Positions 33,425 to 40,993 of a stretch of 64,000 nt of DNA are shown piece by piece. This stretch comes from GWB2-37-7 sp942492835 (GTDB taxonomy: Bacteria; Bacillota; Clostridia; Lutisporales; Lutisporaceae). Position numbers and translations under genes: made by a program. A model generated the notes under the pieces. That model saw only the letters and a program-made list of their open reading frames with translations. It searched no databases and was not told where the DNA came from. The stretch's first letter is position 1, and each line of letters starts with the position of its first letter. Location of the stretch: NCBI GenBank assembly GCA_942492835.1, contig OW818645.1, positions 2,108,001 to 2,172,000 of the forward strand, written 5' to 3'.

Positions 33425-34132
33425 CTACTTAAGAGCTATTACTACTTTTCTATAGGGCTCTTCTCCCTCACTATATGTAGTTATTTTGTCATACTCTTGA
33501 AGAGCTGAGTGTATTATTCTTCTTTCATATGGATTCATAGGTTCAAGCTCTACCTTTCTGCCTGACTTAGCAACATTATCCGCTAATCTTTTAGCAAGCC
33601 TGCTTAAAGTTTCTTCTCTCTTACGTCTATAATCCTCCGTATCAAGAATTATCTTTACATAGCCTTCTTTACCTTTTTCTTTATTTACTACAAGACTTAC
33701 AAGGTATTGTAGTGAGTCAAGCGTCTGACCTCTTCTACCTATTATAATGCCCATTTTAGGACCAGCTAGGTTTATATATAAGTTATCTTCATTCAATTTA
33801 ATTCTAATTTCTGCTTTTATATCCATTGCATCTAACACTTGACGTAAAAACTTTTGAGCAGTATTATAATCCTCTTGTGTTGCAGAAAGTCTCGTTTCAT
33901 TAACTCTTGTAGGATGCGTTTGTCTTACTTCCTTAGGCTTAGTTGATTCATTAGGCTTTTCAATAAGTGTAACTCTTACTTTAGCTTGCCTTGTACCTAT
34001 TATTCCAAATAATCCCTTGCTAGGTTGCTCTAAAACTTCAACCTCTACTTCACTTTTGCTTACATTTAACTCTTTTAAAGCAATTTCCACTGCTTCATCA
34101 ATAGTTTTTGCATTTTTTTCTATATATTTCAT
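33425..34132 (-). CDS. khpB: RNA-binding protein KhpB (Jag)
   Basis: A 235-residue protein with the three Jag domains. Jag-N at residues 1-52 (KYIEKNAKTIDEAVEIALKE and GLFGIIGTRQAKV). Type II KH at about 90-160 with GIIIGRRGQTLDSLQYLVS. R3H at about 165-232 (ERRIIHSALQEYDKITTYSEG). A variable linker follows Jag-N. It binds RNA with KhpA and affects cell division and envelope in Gram-positives, and lies after yidC as usual. The ribosome binding site GGAGG is 12 nt upstream. Confidence 0.95.
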   Translation of the reverse strand: MKYIEKNAKTIDEAVEIALKELNVSKSEVEVEVLEQPSKGLFGIIGTRQAKVRVTLIEKPNESTKPKEVRQTHPTRVNETRLSATQEDYNTAQKFLRQVLDAMDIKAEIRIKLNEDNLYINLAGPKMGIIIGRRGQTLDSLQYLVSLVVNKEKGKEGYVKIILDTEDYRRKREETLSRLAKRLADNVAKSGRKVELEPMNPYERRIIHSALQEYDKITTYSEGEEPYRKVVIALK

Positions 34133-34139
34133 ACTGCAA

Positions 34140-34832
34140 TTATGCCTCCTTTTTTGCAGGTTTATTTCTCAACATCACCGCTTGCTGTACTATTGTAAAT
34201 ATATTACCTACTATCCAGTAAATTGCAAGTCCCGCAGGTACTGTATAAGTAATAAACGCAAACATTATAGGCATCATATTTGTCATTGATTGCTGTGTTG
34301 GATCCTTTGTAGTAGGACTAACCATTTTCATTTGTATATATGTTGTTACACCTGAAATTATAGCAAGTACTGGTATTGCGAAGGTTCCAACCATTAATAA
34401 TGTAGCTTTAGTTTCTACCAAGCCAATATCTGTCATCCATAAAAAGCCTCTTGATATTTTTGCATACGCTTCAGGCGATCCAAATACATATTTTGCTGGA
34501 TCTCTCAAAACATTGAAAAGTGCTATTACTATTGGCAACTGTATCAAAGAAGGTAAACAACCAGATGCCGGATTGTATTTTTCTTCTTTATATAGTTCCA
34601 TTAGCTTTTCATTTACTTTAGCCTTATCACCCTTATATTTCTCTTGTAAGGCCTTCATCTTAGGCTGCATATCATTCATTCTCTTTGTAGACTGAGTTTG
34701 TTTTATATTTATTGGAAGAAGTATTACCTTAGTTATTAGTGTAAAGGCTACTATAGCGTATCCATAATCTTTAATAAAATTATATAGCCAAAGCATGAGC
34801 TGTCCCATAGGATTAGCAATAATGTCTAACAT
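34140..34832 (-). CDS. yidC: Membrane insertase YidC/SpoIIIJ (OxaA)
   Basis: A 230-residue insertase of the YidC/Oxa1 family that places membrane proteins with or without SecYEG. Five membrane segments; the first conserved block IVAFTLITKVILLPINIKQ includes the charged groove region. Cytoplasmic coiled coil with NDMQPKMKALQEKYKGDKAK, then CLPSLIQLPIVIALFNVLR and the final FITYTVPAGLAIYWIVGN block. No lipoprotein signal as in Bacillus SpoIIIJ. It lies between yidD and khpB. Confidence 0.96.
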   Translation of the reverse strand: MLDIIANPMGQLMLWLYNFIKDYGYAIVAFTLITKVILLPINIKQTQSTKRMNDMQPKMKALQEKYKGDKAKVNEKLMELYKEEKYNPASGCLPSLIQLPIVIALFNVLRDPAKYVFGSPEAYAKISRGFLWMTDIGLVETKATLLMVGTFAIPVLAIISGVTTYIQMKMVSPTTKDPTQQSMTNMMPIMFAFITYTVPAGLAIYWIVGNIFTIVQQAVMLRNKPAKKEA

Positions 34833-34866
34833 ATTTCCCCCTTATCGGTTATATTTATTTAACCAC

Positions 34867-35100
34867 TTATTTATTGTGTTTACTTTCTAATTCCGGTACC
34901 GGATCATAACCGCCTGGATGAAAAGGATTACACCTAAGTATTCTTTTCACTGCAAGTCTAGTTCCAGTTATAGCTCCAAATCTATCTATTGCCAAAATAG
35001 CGTAACTTGAACACGTAGGTATAAAACGACAATTCTTACCTAACAATGGTGATAAAAAGATTTGATATAATCTTATTATAAATATAAGTGTTTTTTTCAT
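34867..35100 (-). CDS. yidD: Membrane protein insertion efficiency factor YidD
   Basis: A 77-residue protein with the family pattern YQIFLSPLLGKNCRFIPTCSSYA and KRILRCNPFHPGGYDPVP. Assists YidC-dependent insertion at the membrane. Cysteines at about 24, 30 and 57 are conserved. The weak ribosome binding site (AAAGAAGT) and the short gap to rnpA suggest coupling. Confidence 0.96.
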   Translation of the reverse strand: MKKTLIFIIRLYQIFLSPLLGKNCRFIPTCSSYAILAIDRFGAITGTRLAVKRILRCNPFHPGGYDPVPELESKHNK

Positions 35101-35118
35101 AAAAATTACTTCTTTTCA

Positions 35119-35457
35119 TTATTTCTTTAATATTCGTGCTCTAATCAAAGCTGATTCTATATTTTTATGAATATTCTCATACTCTGCTTCTGCACTTCCT
35201 TTTCTTGCAGTAAAAACTATATCAAAGCCATTCTTTAAATTCTCATCAAATAATCTAAAATTTTCTTTCATCAATCTTTTTATCCTGTTTCTAGTTACAG
35301 CTTTTCCAACCTTCTTACTTACTGAATACCCTACCTTATTATATTGTGAGAAATTTTTTACAGCATACATAACTATGTATTTTTCAACATAGTATCTACC
35401 TTCAGTATAGACCTTTTTAAATTCTGCATTCTTCTTCATTCGTTGTAGGGTAATCAT
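35119..35457 (-). CDS. rnpA: Ribonuclease P protein component
   Basis: A 112-residue basic protein subunit of RNase P, which trims tRNA 5' ends. The RNR motif is in KVGKAVTRNRIKRLMKE, and FKKVYTEGRYY and DIVFTARKGS are typical. ATG at 35457 has TTGGAGGC upstream and gives the family N-terminus MITLQRMKKNAEFKK. Partly separated from rpmH by a hairpin. Confidence 0.96.
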   Translation of the reverse strand: MITLQRMKKNAEFKKVYTEGRYYVEKYIVMYAVKNFSQYNKVGYSVSKKVGKAVTRNRIKRLMKENFRLFDENLKNGFDIVFTARKGSAEAEYENIHKNIESALIRARILKK

Positions 35458-35491
35458 ATAGCCTCCAAAATTCAATCATATGCTTTTCTAC

Positions 35492-35516
35492 AGAAAAAGG
35501 CCACAAAGGCGGCCTT
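35492..35516 (-). terminator. Attenuator-like hairpin after rpmH
   Basis: On the minus strand AAGGCC (35516-35511) pairs with GGCCTT (35502-35497) across an 8-nt loop, followed by TTTTTC. The 5' arm overlaps the rpmH stop codon. The stem is short, so partial read-through into rnpA is expected. Confidence 0.65.
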
Positions 35517-35649
35517 ATACTGTTAATCTATTTCTACCTTTTCTTCTTCTACGCTTCAAAACTAATCTGCCATTTGCAGTGCTCATTCTTTCTCTGAAGC
35601 CATGAACCTTTTTTCTTTGTCTCTTTTTTGGTTGATATGTCTGTAACAT
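35515..35649 (-). CDS. rpmH: 50S ribosomal protein L34
   Basis: A 44-residue, strongly basic protein starting MLQTYQPKKRQRKKVHGFRE and ending KGRNRLTV, an almost perfect L34. ATG at 35649 follows TTGGGGGGTG. First gene of the leftward operon rpmH-rnpA-yidD-yidC-khpB and the left border of the origin. Confidence 0.97.
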   Translation of the reverse strand: MLQTYQPKKRQRKKVHGFRERMSTANGRLVLKRRRRKGRNRLTV

Positions 35650-36332
35650 GCTTACACCCCCCAACATACTTAACTTATAATTAATGTGAAAATGTTTTTA
35701 AAGTTAATAGGTAATATGCTCAAAATAATAATCCACAGCAATTAAACCAAAGTTTAACATTATGCACAATTCACCATCATACATTAAAATTATATATATA
35801 TTGATATTCCCTGTCAACTATTATATTATCTCATTTTTTTTCTATTTAATCTATAAAAAACTTATAACAATATTTATAACATGTTAATAAATTTGTTCAC
35901 AGCTGCATTTATTTGTGGATAAATATTGTATTTGTTCAATCCTTTTGTTATTATATTTATGAGGTTGTGTATAACTTATTATTTATATTCAGTTAATGTC
36001 TGACTTATTAACAGTTGTGCATATTTTGTGTATAACTATTAATATCTGTGTATTAAACTTTAATACATTGTCAATAATCTAAATGAACGCTTAATTTTAA
36101 AGTTGTTACCTTTGTGTATTTGTTAGATTAACAGCTTGTTTAAAATATAAATTTCATTATTTTATATTAACAAGTTATCAACAATTTTATACATACTTTA
36201 TTTTTTTTGCAACTTTTCTTTTTTTATTATTATTGTGTACAAGTTTGTTTATAAATGACAATATAAAAGAAATTCCTTAATTATATATAAAGAATACCAT
36301 CCTTTTATTAAACCTTGATAAGGAGGACCAAT
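35650..36332. other. oriC left part (rpmH-dnaA intergenic, DnaA-box cluster)
   Basis: 683 very AT-rich bases. Perfect DnaA box TGTGGATAA at 35914-35922. One-mismatch boxes: TAATCCACA 35729-35737, TGTGTATAA 35966-35974 and 36027-36035, TTATCAACA 36175-36183. Several weaker TGTGTATT forms lie near 36047 and 36113. Most point the same way, as in the bipartite origins of Firmicutes. The dnaA promoter must lie in the right half (about 36180-36300) but I could not choose one. AAGGAGG at 36320-36326 serves dnaA. Confidence 0.9.
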
Positions 36333-37667
36333 ATGAACCCTCGCATGCATGAAATATGGGATAAAACTCTAGATTTAATTAAAGTCGAACTAACTGAAGT
36401 AAGCTTTAACACTTGGCTTAAAGCTATACAGCCGGTTTCTTTATCGGTTGATACCTTTACCTTTTCTGTACCAGATGATTTTACAAAAGGTATATTAGAA
36501 GCTAGATATCTAACATTAATAAAAAATGCTTTAAAACAGGTTTCTTCTACCTATTATGATGTAAATCTTATTATAGGCTCAGAAGATAAAGAATCATTTC
36601 AACCTGATGAAATAAATAGAGAAACAACAGAAGAAGATCAATCAAAAAGCCCTCTTAATCCTAAGTATACTTTTGATACATTTGTAATAGGAAACAGTAA
36701 TAGACTTGCACATGCAGCATCCGTAGCAGTAGCAGAATCACCTGCAAAGGCATACAATCCTCTATTTATATATGGAGGAGTTGGTCTAGGAAAGACACAC
36801 TTAATGCATGCAATCGGCCATTATATACTTAATCAAAACAAAAAAACCAAGGTAGTATATGTTTCTTCAGAGACCTTTACCAATGAACTTATAAATTCTA
36901 TAAGAGACGATAGAAATGTAGAATTTAGAAACAAATATAGAACTATTGACGTGCTTTTAGTTGATGATATTCAGTTTATCGCTGGCAAAGAAAGAACACA
37001 GGAAGAATTCTTCCATACCTTTAACGCTTTGCATGAGGCTAATAAACAGATTATTATATCTAGTGATAGACCACCAAAAGAAATACCTACTTTAGAGGAC
37101 AGACTACGTTCAAGATTTGAATGGGGACTAATTGCTGATATACAAGCACCAGATTTAGAGACTAGAATTGCTATTCTTAAGAAAAAAGCTAAAATTGAAA
37201 ATTTAACTATATCAGATAATGTTATGCATCTAATCGCAAAGAAAATTCAGTCCAATATAAGAGAACTGGAAGGGGCACTTATTAGAATAGTTGCTTATTC
37301 TTCTCTTACAAATGGAGAAATAAATGAAGACCTTGCAGAAGAAGCATTAAAGGATATAATAACAAACATAAAGCCTAAGATAGTAAGTCCAAATACTATT
37401 AAAGAAGCTGTTGGAAGCTACTTCAATATAAAGATAGAAGATTTCAATGCAAAAAAAAGAAACAAATCAATTGTTTATCCCAGACAAGTTGCAATGTATC
37501 TTTGCAGAGAAATAACAGATCTATCCTTACCTAAAATAGGCGAAGAGTTTGGTCGAGATCATACAACAATAATGCATGCTCATGATAAGATTTCAAACGA
37601 AATAAAGATAGATCCAAATCTTAAATCAATAATAGAAGATCTGACAAACAGAATAGAAAACAGATAA
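36333..37667 (+). CDS. dnaA: Replication initiator DnaA
   Basis: A 444-residue AAA+ initiator. Domain I at 1-80 (EIWDKTLDLIKVELTEVSFNTW), linker about 85-110, domain III with Walker A GGVGLGKTHLMH near 150 and LLVDDIQFIAGKERTQEEFFH near 210, plus the arginine-finger region LRSRFEWGL. Domain IV ends with the DnaA-box-binding signature GRDHTTIMHAHDKI. ATG at 36333 follows AAGGAGG; upstream in-frame codons are excluded by this spacing. Flanked by DnaA boxes on both sides. Confidence 0.98.
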   Translation: MNPRMHEIWDKTLDLIKVELTEVSFNTWLKAIQPVSLSVDTFTFSVPDDFTKGILEARYLTLIKNALKQVSSTYYDVNLIIGSEDKESFQPDEINRETTEEDQSKSPLNPKYTFDTFVIGNSNRLAHAASVAVAESPAKAYNPLFIYGGVGLGKTHLMHAIGHYILNQNKKTKVVYVSSETFTNELINSIRDDRNVEFRNKYRTIDVLLVDDIQFIAGKERTQEEFFHTFNALHEANKQIIISSDRPPKEIPTLEDRLRSRFEWGLIADIQAPDLETRIAILKKKAKIENLTISDNVMHLIAKKIQSNIRELEGALIRIVAYSSLTNGEINEDLAEEALKDIITNIKPKIVSPNTIKEAVGSYFNIKIEDFNAKKRNKSIVYPRQVAMYLCREITDLSLPKIGEEFGRDHTTIMHAHDKISNEIKIDPNLKSIIEDLTNRIENR

Positions 37668-37919
37668 AAACTCTTTCTCCCAATATATAGGGATATACTG
37701 TAGATATCATGTTTATAATGTGTTGATAATTAATATTTCTATTTTTTTCAATTTTTTGTGTGCATAAACGGTACTTTTTTGTTAACATATTATCAACAAG
37801 CAAAAGAACTCTAAACACTCAGGTGTAATGACTTTTCCACGAATTCACAGCCCCTATTACTATTACTAAAAATATTTTAACTTTTTTATATATAATAACG
37901 ATTTTGGAGGTTATCCACA
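37668..37919. other. oriC right part: basal unwinding site in the dnaA-dnaN gap
   Basis: DnaA boxes TGTTGATAA (37721-37729) and TTATCAACA (37790-37798). Two degenerate boxes TTTTCCACG (37833-37841) and AATTCACAG (37842-37850) are followed by CCC(C). Five trinucleotide units CTA-TTA-CTA-TTA-CTA (37854-37868) come next, then an AT-rich tract to about 37900. This order equals the Bacillus subtilis basal origin (boxes, GC patch, DnaA-trios, unwinding region). A perfect box TTATCCACA (37911-37919) ends at the dnaN start. Confidence 0.85.
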
Positions 37920-39020
37920 ATGAAGATTATTACAAACAAACTTTCTCTATTAAATGGCATAAATATTGTTCAAAAAGCTGTTCCATCCAAAACTACACTT
38001 CCTATTCTTGAGGGTATTCTTTTGGAAGCAAAAAATGGAAAGCTTAAAATAACAGGAACAGATTTAGAAATAGGAATAGAAACAACTATTAATGTAGATG
38101 TAATATTACCTGGAAGAATAGTTATATCATCAAAAATGTTAGGTGAAATAGTAAGAAAGCTTCCAGATTCAGATATTGAGCTTGAGTTAAAGGATCATAA
38201 TACTGTTTATATAAAATGCGAAAACTCACATTTTAAAATAAACAGCTTGACTGCAGATGAATTTCCGGAACTCCCTCAAGTAATGAAAGAAAATGGAATC
38301 ATTCTTTCTCAAAATAAACTTAAAGAAATGATAAGACAAACAATATTCTCTGTTTCAATAGATGAAATACGTCCTATACTTACAGGAGTATTATTTGAAG
38401 CAATAGGAGATAAGCTATCAATGGTTGCACTTGATGGTTTTAGAATGTCTGTTAAAAATTGTGGAATAATTAATGATTCTTCTTTTAAAGCAGTTATACC
38501 AGGAAAATCATTATCAGAAATAGGAAAGATATTAGAAGACACAGAAGAGGCAGTAAATATATATTTCTCAAAAAATCAGATATTAGTACAAATACAGAAT
38601 ACAATAGTAATTTCAAGACTGCTTGAAGGTGAATTTATAAACTATAAGCAAATAATACCAAATGATTATAAAATAAAAATTACTGTTGAAACTACTAAAC
38701 TAATTGAATCTTGTGAAAGAGCAGCATTGTTTGCTAGAGATTCTAGCAACAATATGATAAAATTTGAAATAAATGATGATACTATGTCAATTAAATCTAA
38801 TTCACAGAATGGAAATGTACAGGAAGAGATTAAAATAAATAAGCAGGGTGAAGATATTGAAATAGCCTTCAATGCAAAATATTTTATGGATGTTCTAAAG
38901 GTTATAGATAGTGAATTAATAACAATAGAGTTTACAACAAATATAAGCCCAAGCATACTAAGACCATCAGATGATAATTGCTATTTATACTTAATACTAC
39001 CATCAAGATTTAAAAAATAA
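37920..39020 (+). CDS. dnaN: DNA polymerase III beta subunit (sliding clamp)
   Basis: A 366-residue ring clamp that tethers the replicative polymerase. Three clamp domains are visible: KAVPSKTTLPILEGILLEAK near 18, then IRPILTGVLFEAIGDKLSMVALDGFRMS near 140, and a C-terminal domain ending YLYLILPSRF. Ribosome binding site GGAGG at 37906-37910. The 9-nt spacer to the ATG is exactly a DnaA box. Followed by an intrinsic terminator-like hairpin. Confidence 0.98.
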   Translation: MKIITNKLSLLNGINIVQKAVPSKTTLPILEGILLEAKNGKLKITGTDLEIGIETTINVDVILPGRIVISSKMLGEIVRKLPDSDIELELKDHNTVYIKCENSHFKINSLTADEFPELPQVMKENGIILSQNKLKEMIRQTIFSVSIDEIRPILTGVLFEAIGDKLSMVALDGFRMSVKNCGIINDSSFKAVIPGKSLSEIGKILEDTEEAVNIYFSKNQILVQIQNTIVISRLLEGEFINYKQIIPNDYKIKITVETTKLIESCERAALFARDSSNNMIKFEINDDTMSIKSNSQNGNVQEEIKINKQGEDIEIAFNAKYFMDVLKVIDSELITIEFTTNISPSILRPSDDNCYLYLILPSRFKK

Positions 39021-39072
39021 TGAATTATATAAAAGTACAGAGTTATTTTCACTTAAATACTTATTAATTCTG

Positions 39073-39098
39073 AACCACCCGTTATGGGTGGTTTTGCA
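39073..39098 (+). terminator. Hairpin after dnaN
   Basis: An 8-bp GC-rich stem (AACCACCC/GGGTGGTT) with a short GTTAT loop and a TTTTG tail. The weak T run suggests partial termination before yaaA. Confidence 0.7.
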
Positions 39099-39136
39099 CA
39101 AAAAATGAATATAAATTATTAAAGTAGGTGATATAT

Positions 39137-39349
39137 TTGAAAGAAATAACTATAAATAGCGAATTTATAAAGCTTGATCAATTTCTGAAATGGGCAGAAG
39201 TTGCAAGCACAGGAGGAGAAGCAAAGACTCTTATAATAGACGGAGAGGTAAAAATAAATAATACTGTAGAGTTTGCCAGAGGAAAAAAGATTCATGTAGG
39301 AGATATTGTAGAAGTTCAAGAAAAACAGTTTAAAGTAGTAAAAGAATAG
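39137..39349 (+). CDS. yaaA: S4-domain RNA-binding protein YaaA
   Basis: A 70-residue S4-domain protein found between dnaN and recF in most Firmicutes. Typical sequence: IKLDQFLKWAEVASTGGEAK, IIDGEVKIN, RGKKIHVGD. It is thought to act in large-subunit assembly. The TTG at 39137 lies 7 nt after AGGTG; the in-frame GTG at 39128 overlaps that ribosome binding site and is rejected. Confidence 0.93.
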   Translation: MKEITINSEFIKLDQFLKWAEVASTGGEAKTLIIDGEVKINNTVEFARGKKIHVGDIVEVQEKQFKVVKE

Positions 39350-39374
39350 TTTTTACTTGTGAGGAGTGCATATT

Positions 39375-40484
39375 TTGCATATTAAGAATATTTCATTAAT
39401 GAATTTTAGAAATTATGAGCATGAAGAAATAGAATTAAACAAAGGAGTCAATATTTTCTACGGTCAGAATGCTCAAGGTAAGACAAATATAATTGAGTCT
39501 ATACATCTTCTTTCTACAGGTAAGTCTCATAGGTCTCAAAAGGAAAATGAACTTATAAATTGGAATAAAGAAGATTCTAAAATTAAAATATCATATGAAA
39601 AGGATGGCCAAGATAATATTCTTGAAATGTATCTTAAAAAGAATCAGAGAAAATCAATAAAGTTGAATGGAGTAAGATTTAACAAAACAGGAGAGCTCTT
39701 GGGAAATCTGATTACCGTTATTTTCTCACCTGACCATATGAAAATAATAAAAGAAGGTCCAGTAGAAAGACGCAGATTTATAGATATAATAATGTCTCAA
39801 GTGAAGCCGGGGTATTTTTATAACTTAAGTCAATATGTTAAGCTGCTTGTTCAGAGAAACAACCTTCTTACTCAAGCAAAAGAAAATCCAAAAGTAATTA
39901 ATACAATAGATATTTGGGATCAACAGTTAGTGGAATATGGCACAAAGGTGATAAAAGAGAGAATAACCTTTCTTAAGCTTATTCAAGAATATGCAGTAGA
40001 AATACATAATAGCATAACAAATGGTAAAGAAAATCTAAAGCTGGAGTATAAAAGTTCAATATGTTATGCAAGTGAAGATGAAGAAAATATAAAGAAATCT
40101 TTTAAAAAAGAATTAGAAAAGTTTAGAGCAATTGACATAAAAAGAGGAGTAACTAGTAAGGGTCCTCATAGGGATGATATTCTTTTTTATATAAATGATA
40201 TGGAAGTAAAAACTTATGGGTCTCAAGGTCAGCAACGTACAACATTACTTTCTCTTAAGATAGCAGAGCTAAAGTTTATGAATAACGAGACAAATTCTTA
40301 TCCTATATTATTATTGGATGACGTATTTTCAGAACTAGATACAGAAAGACAAAGATTTTTAATGAAATTTATAAATGAAATTCAAACATTTATAACCTGT
40401 ACAGATGTAGAATATTTTAAGAATCTTCAGATAGAAGATTACTCTTTATTTAATGTAATTAAGGGAAAAATTTGTAAAATATGA
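39375..40484 (+). CDS. recF: DNA replication and repair protein RecF
   Basis: A 369-residue SMC-like ATPase that loads RecA at gaps. Walker A GQNAQGKTNIIESI near residue 32, signature region GSQGQQRTTLLSLKIAEL and Walker B PILLLDDVFSELD near 318. N-terminal MHIKNISLMNFRNYE is typical. The TTG at 39375 is chosen over the GTG at 39366, which touches the GAGGAG ribosome binding site. Confidence 0.96.
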   Translation: MHIKNISLMNFRNYEHEEIELNKGVNIFYGQNAQGKTNIIESIHLLSTGKSHRSQKENELINWNKEDSKIKISYEKDGQDNILEMYLKKNQRKSIKLNGVRFNKTGELLGNLITVIFSPDHMKIIKEGPVERRRFIDIIMSQVKPGYFYNLSQYVKLLVQRNNLLTQAKENPKVINTIDIWDQQLVEYGTKVIKERITFLKLIQEYAVEIHNSITNGKENLKLEYKSSICYASEDEENIKKSFKKELEKFRAIDIKRGVTSKGPHRDDILFYINDMEVKTYGSQGQQRTTLLSLKIAELKFMNNETNSYPILLLDDVFSELDTERQRFLMKFINEIQTFITCTDVEYFKNLQIEDYSLFNVIKGKICKI

Positions 40485-40545
40485 TATTTTTATAATGCAT
40501 AGGAAAGTTAAGATATACCTTAAAAAACATTAAGTAATGCATTTT

Positions 40546-40593
40546 ATAAAAGGCTTCAATAATTTAAATAAATTTCAAATAAAAGCCTTTTAT
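40546..40593 (+). terminator. Terminator of recF
   Basis: An 11-bp stem (ATAAAAGGCTT with AAGCCTTTTAT, 40546-40556 with 40583-40593) around an AT-rich loop. Confidence 0.65.
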
Positions 40594-40685
40594 ATTATAC
40601 AAACCTTTAAGTTTTGACTGTAGAGAGTTATAATTATAGATATGTAAATTTTAGAACATCAATTAATCCAAAGGAGGTCAAATAG

Positions 40686-40955
40686 ATGTTTATTCATTTG
40701 GGTGGAGATATTGTAATATCGTTAAAAGATGTTATTTCAATAATGGACATGGAATCAAGTAATATATCAAACACCACAAAGGAATTTTTAAGTATAGCTG
40801 AGGAGGAAGGCTTTATTAAGAAAATTTCAAAAGATCAGCCTAAAACCTTTATACTTACTGAGAAGGATAATAAAACAATAATATATTTATCTCCAATATC
40901 CTCAGTTACGTTATATAAGAGAGCTGGTTTTATCGATAATATATCGCTTAAATAA
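40686..40955 (+). CDS. remB: Extracellular matrix regulator RemB (YaaB)
   Basis: An 89-residue protein of the RemB/YaaB family, located as in Bacillus between recF and gyrB. Characteristic MFIHLGGDIVISLKDVISIMD and a C-terminal SSVTLYKRAGF. RemA and RemB regulate biofilm matrix genes in Bacillus; the role in Clostridia is not defined. AAAGGAGGTC precedes the ATG. Confidence 0.9.
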   Translation: MFIHLGGDIVISLKDVISIMDMESSNISNTTKEFLSIAEEEGFIKKISKDQPKTFILTEKDNKTIIYLSPISSVTLYKRAGFIDNISLK

Positions 40956-40993
40956 ACAAATTTTTATTATTTTTTGGAGGTTGAGACAAATAT

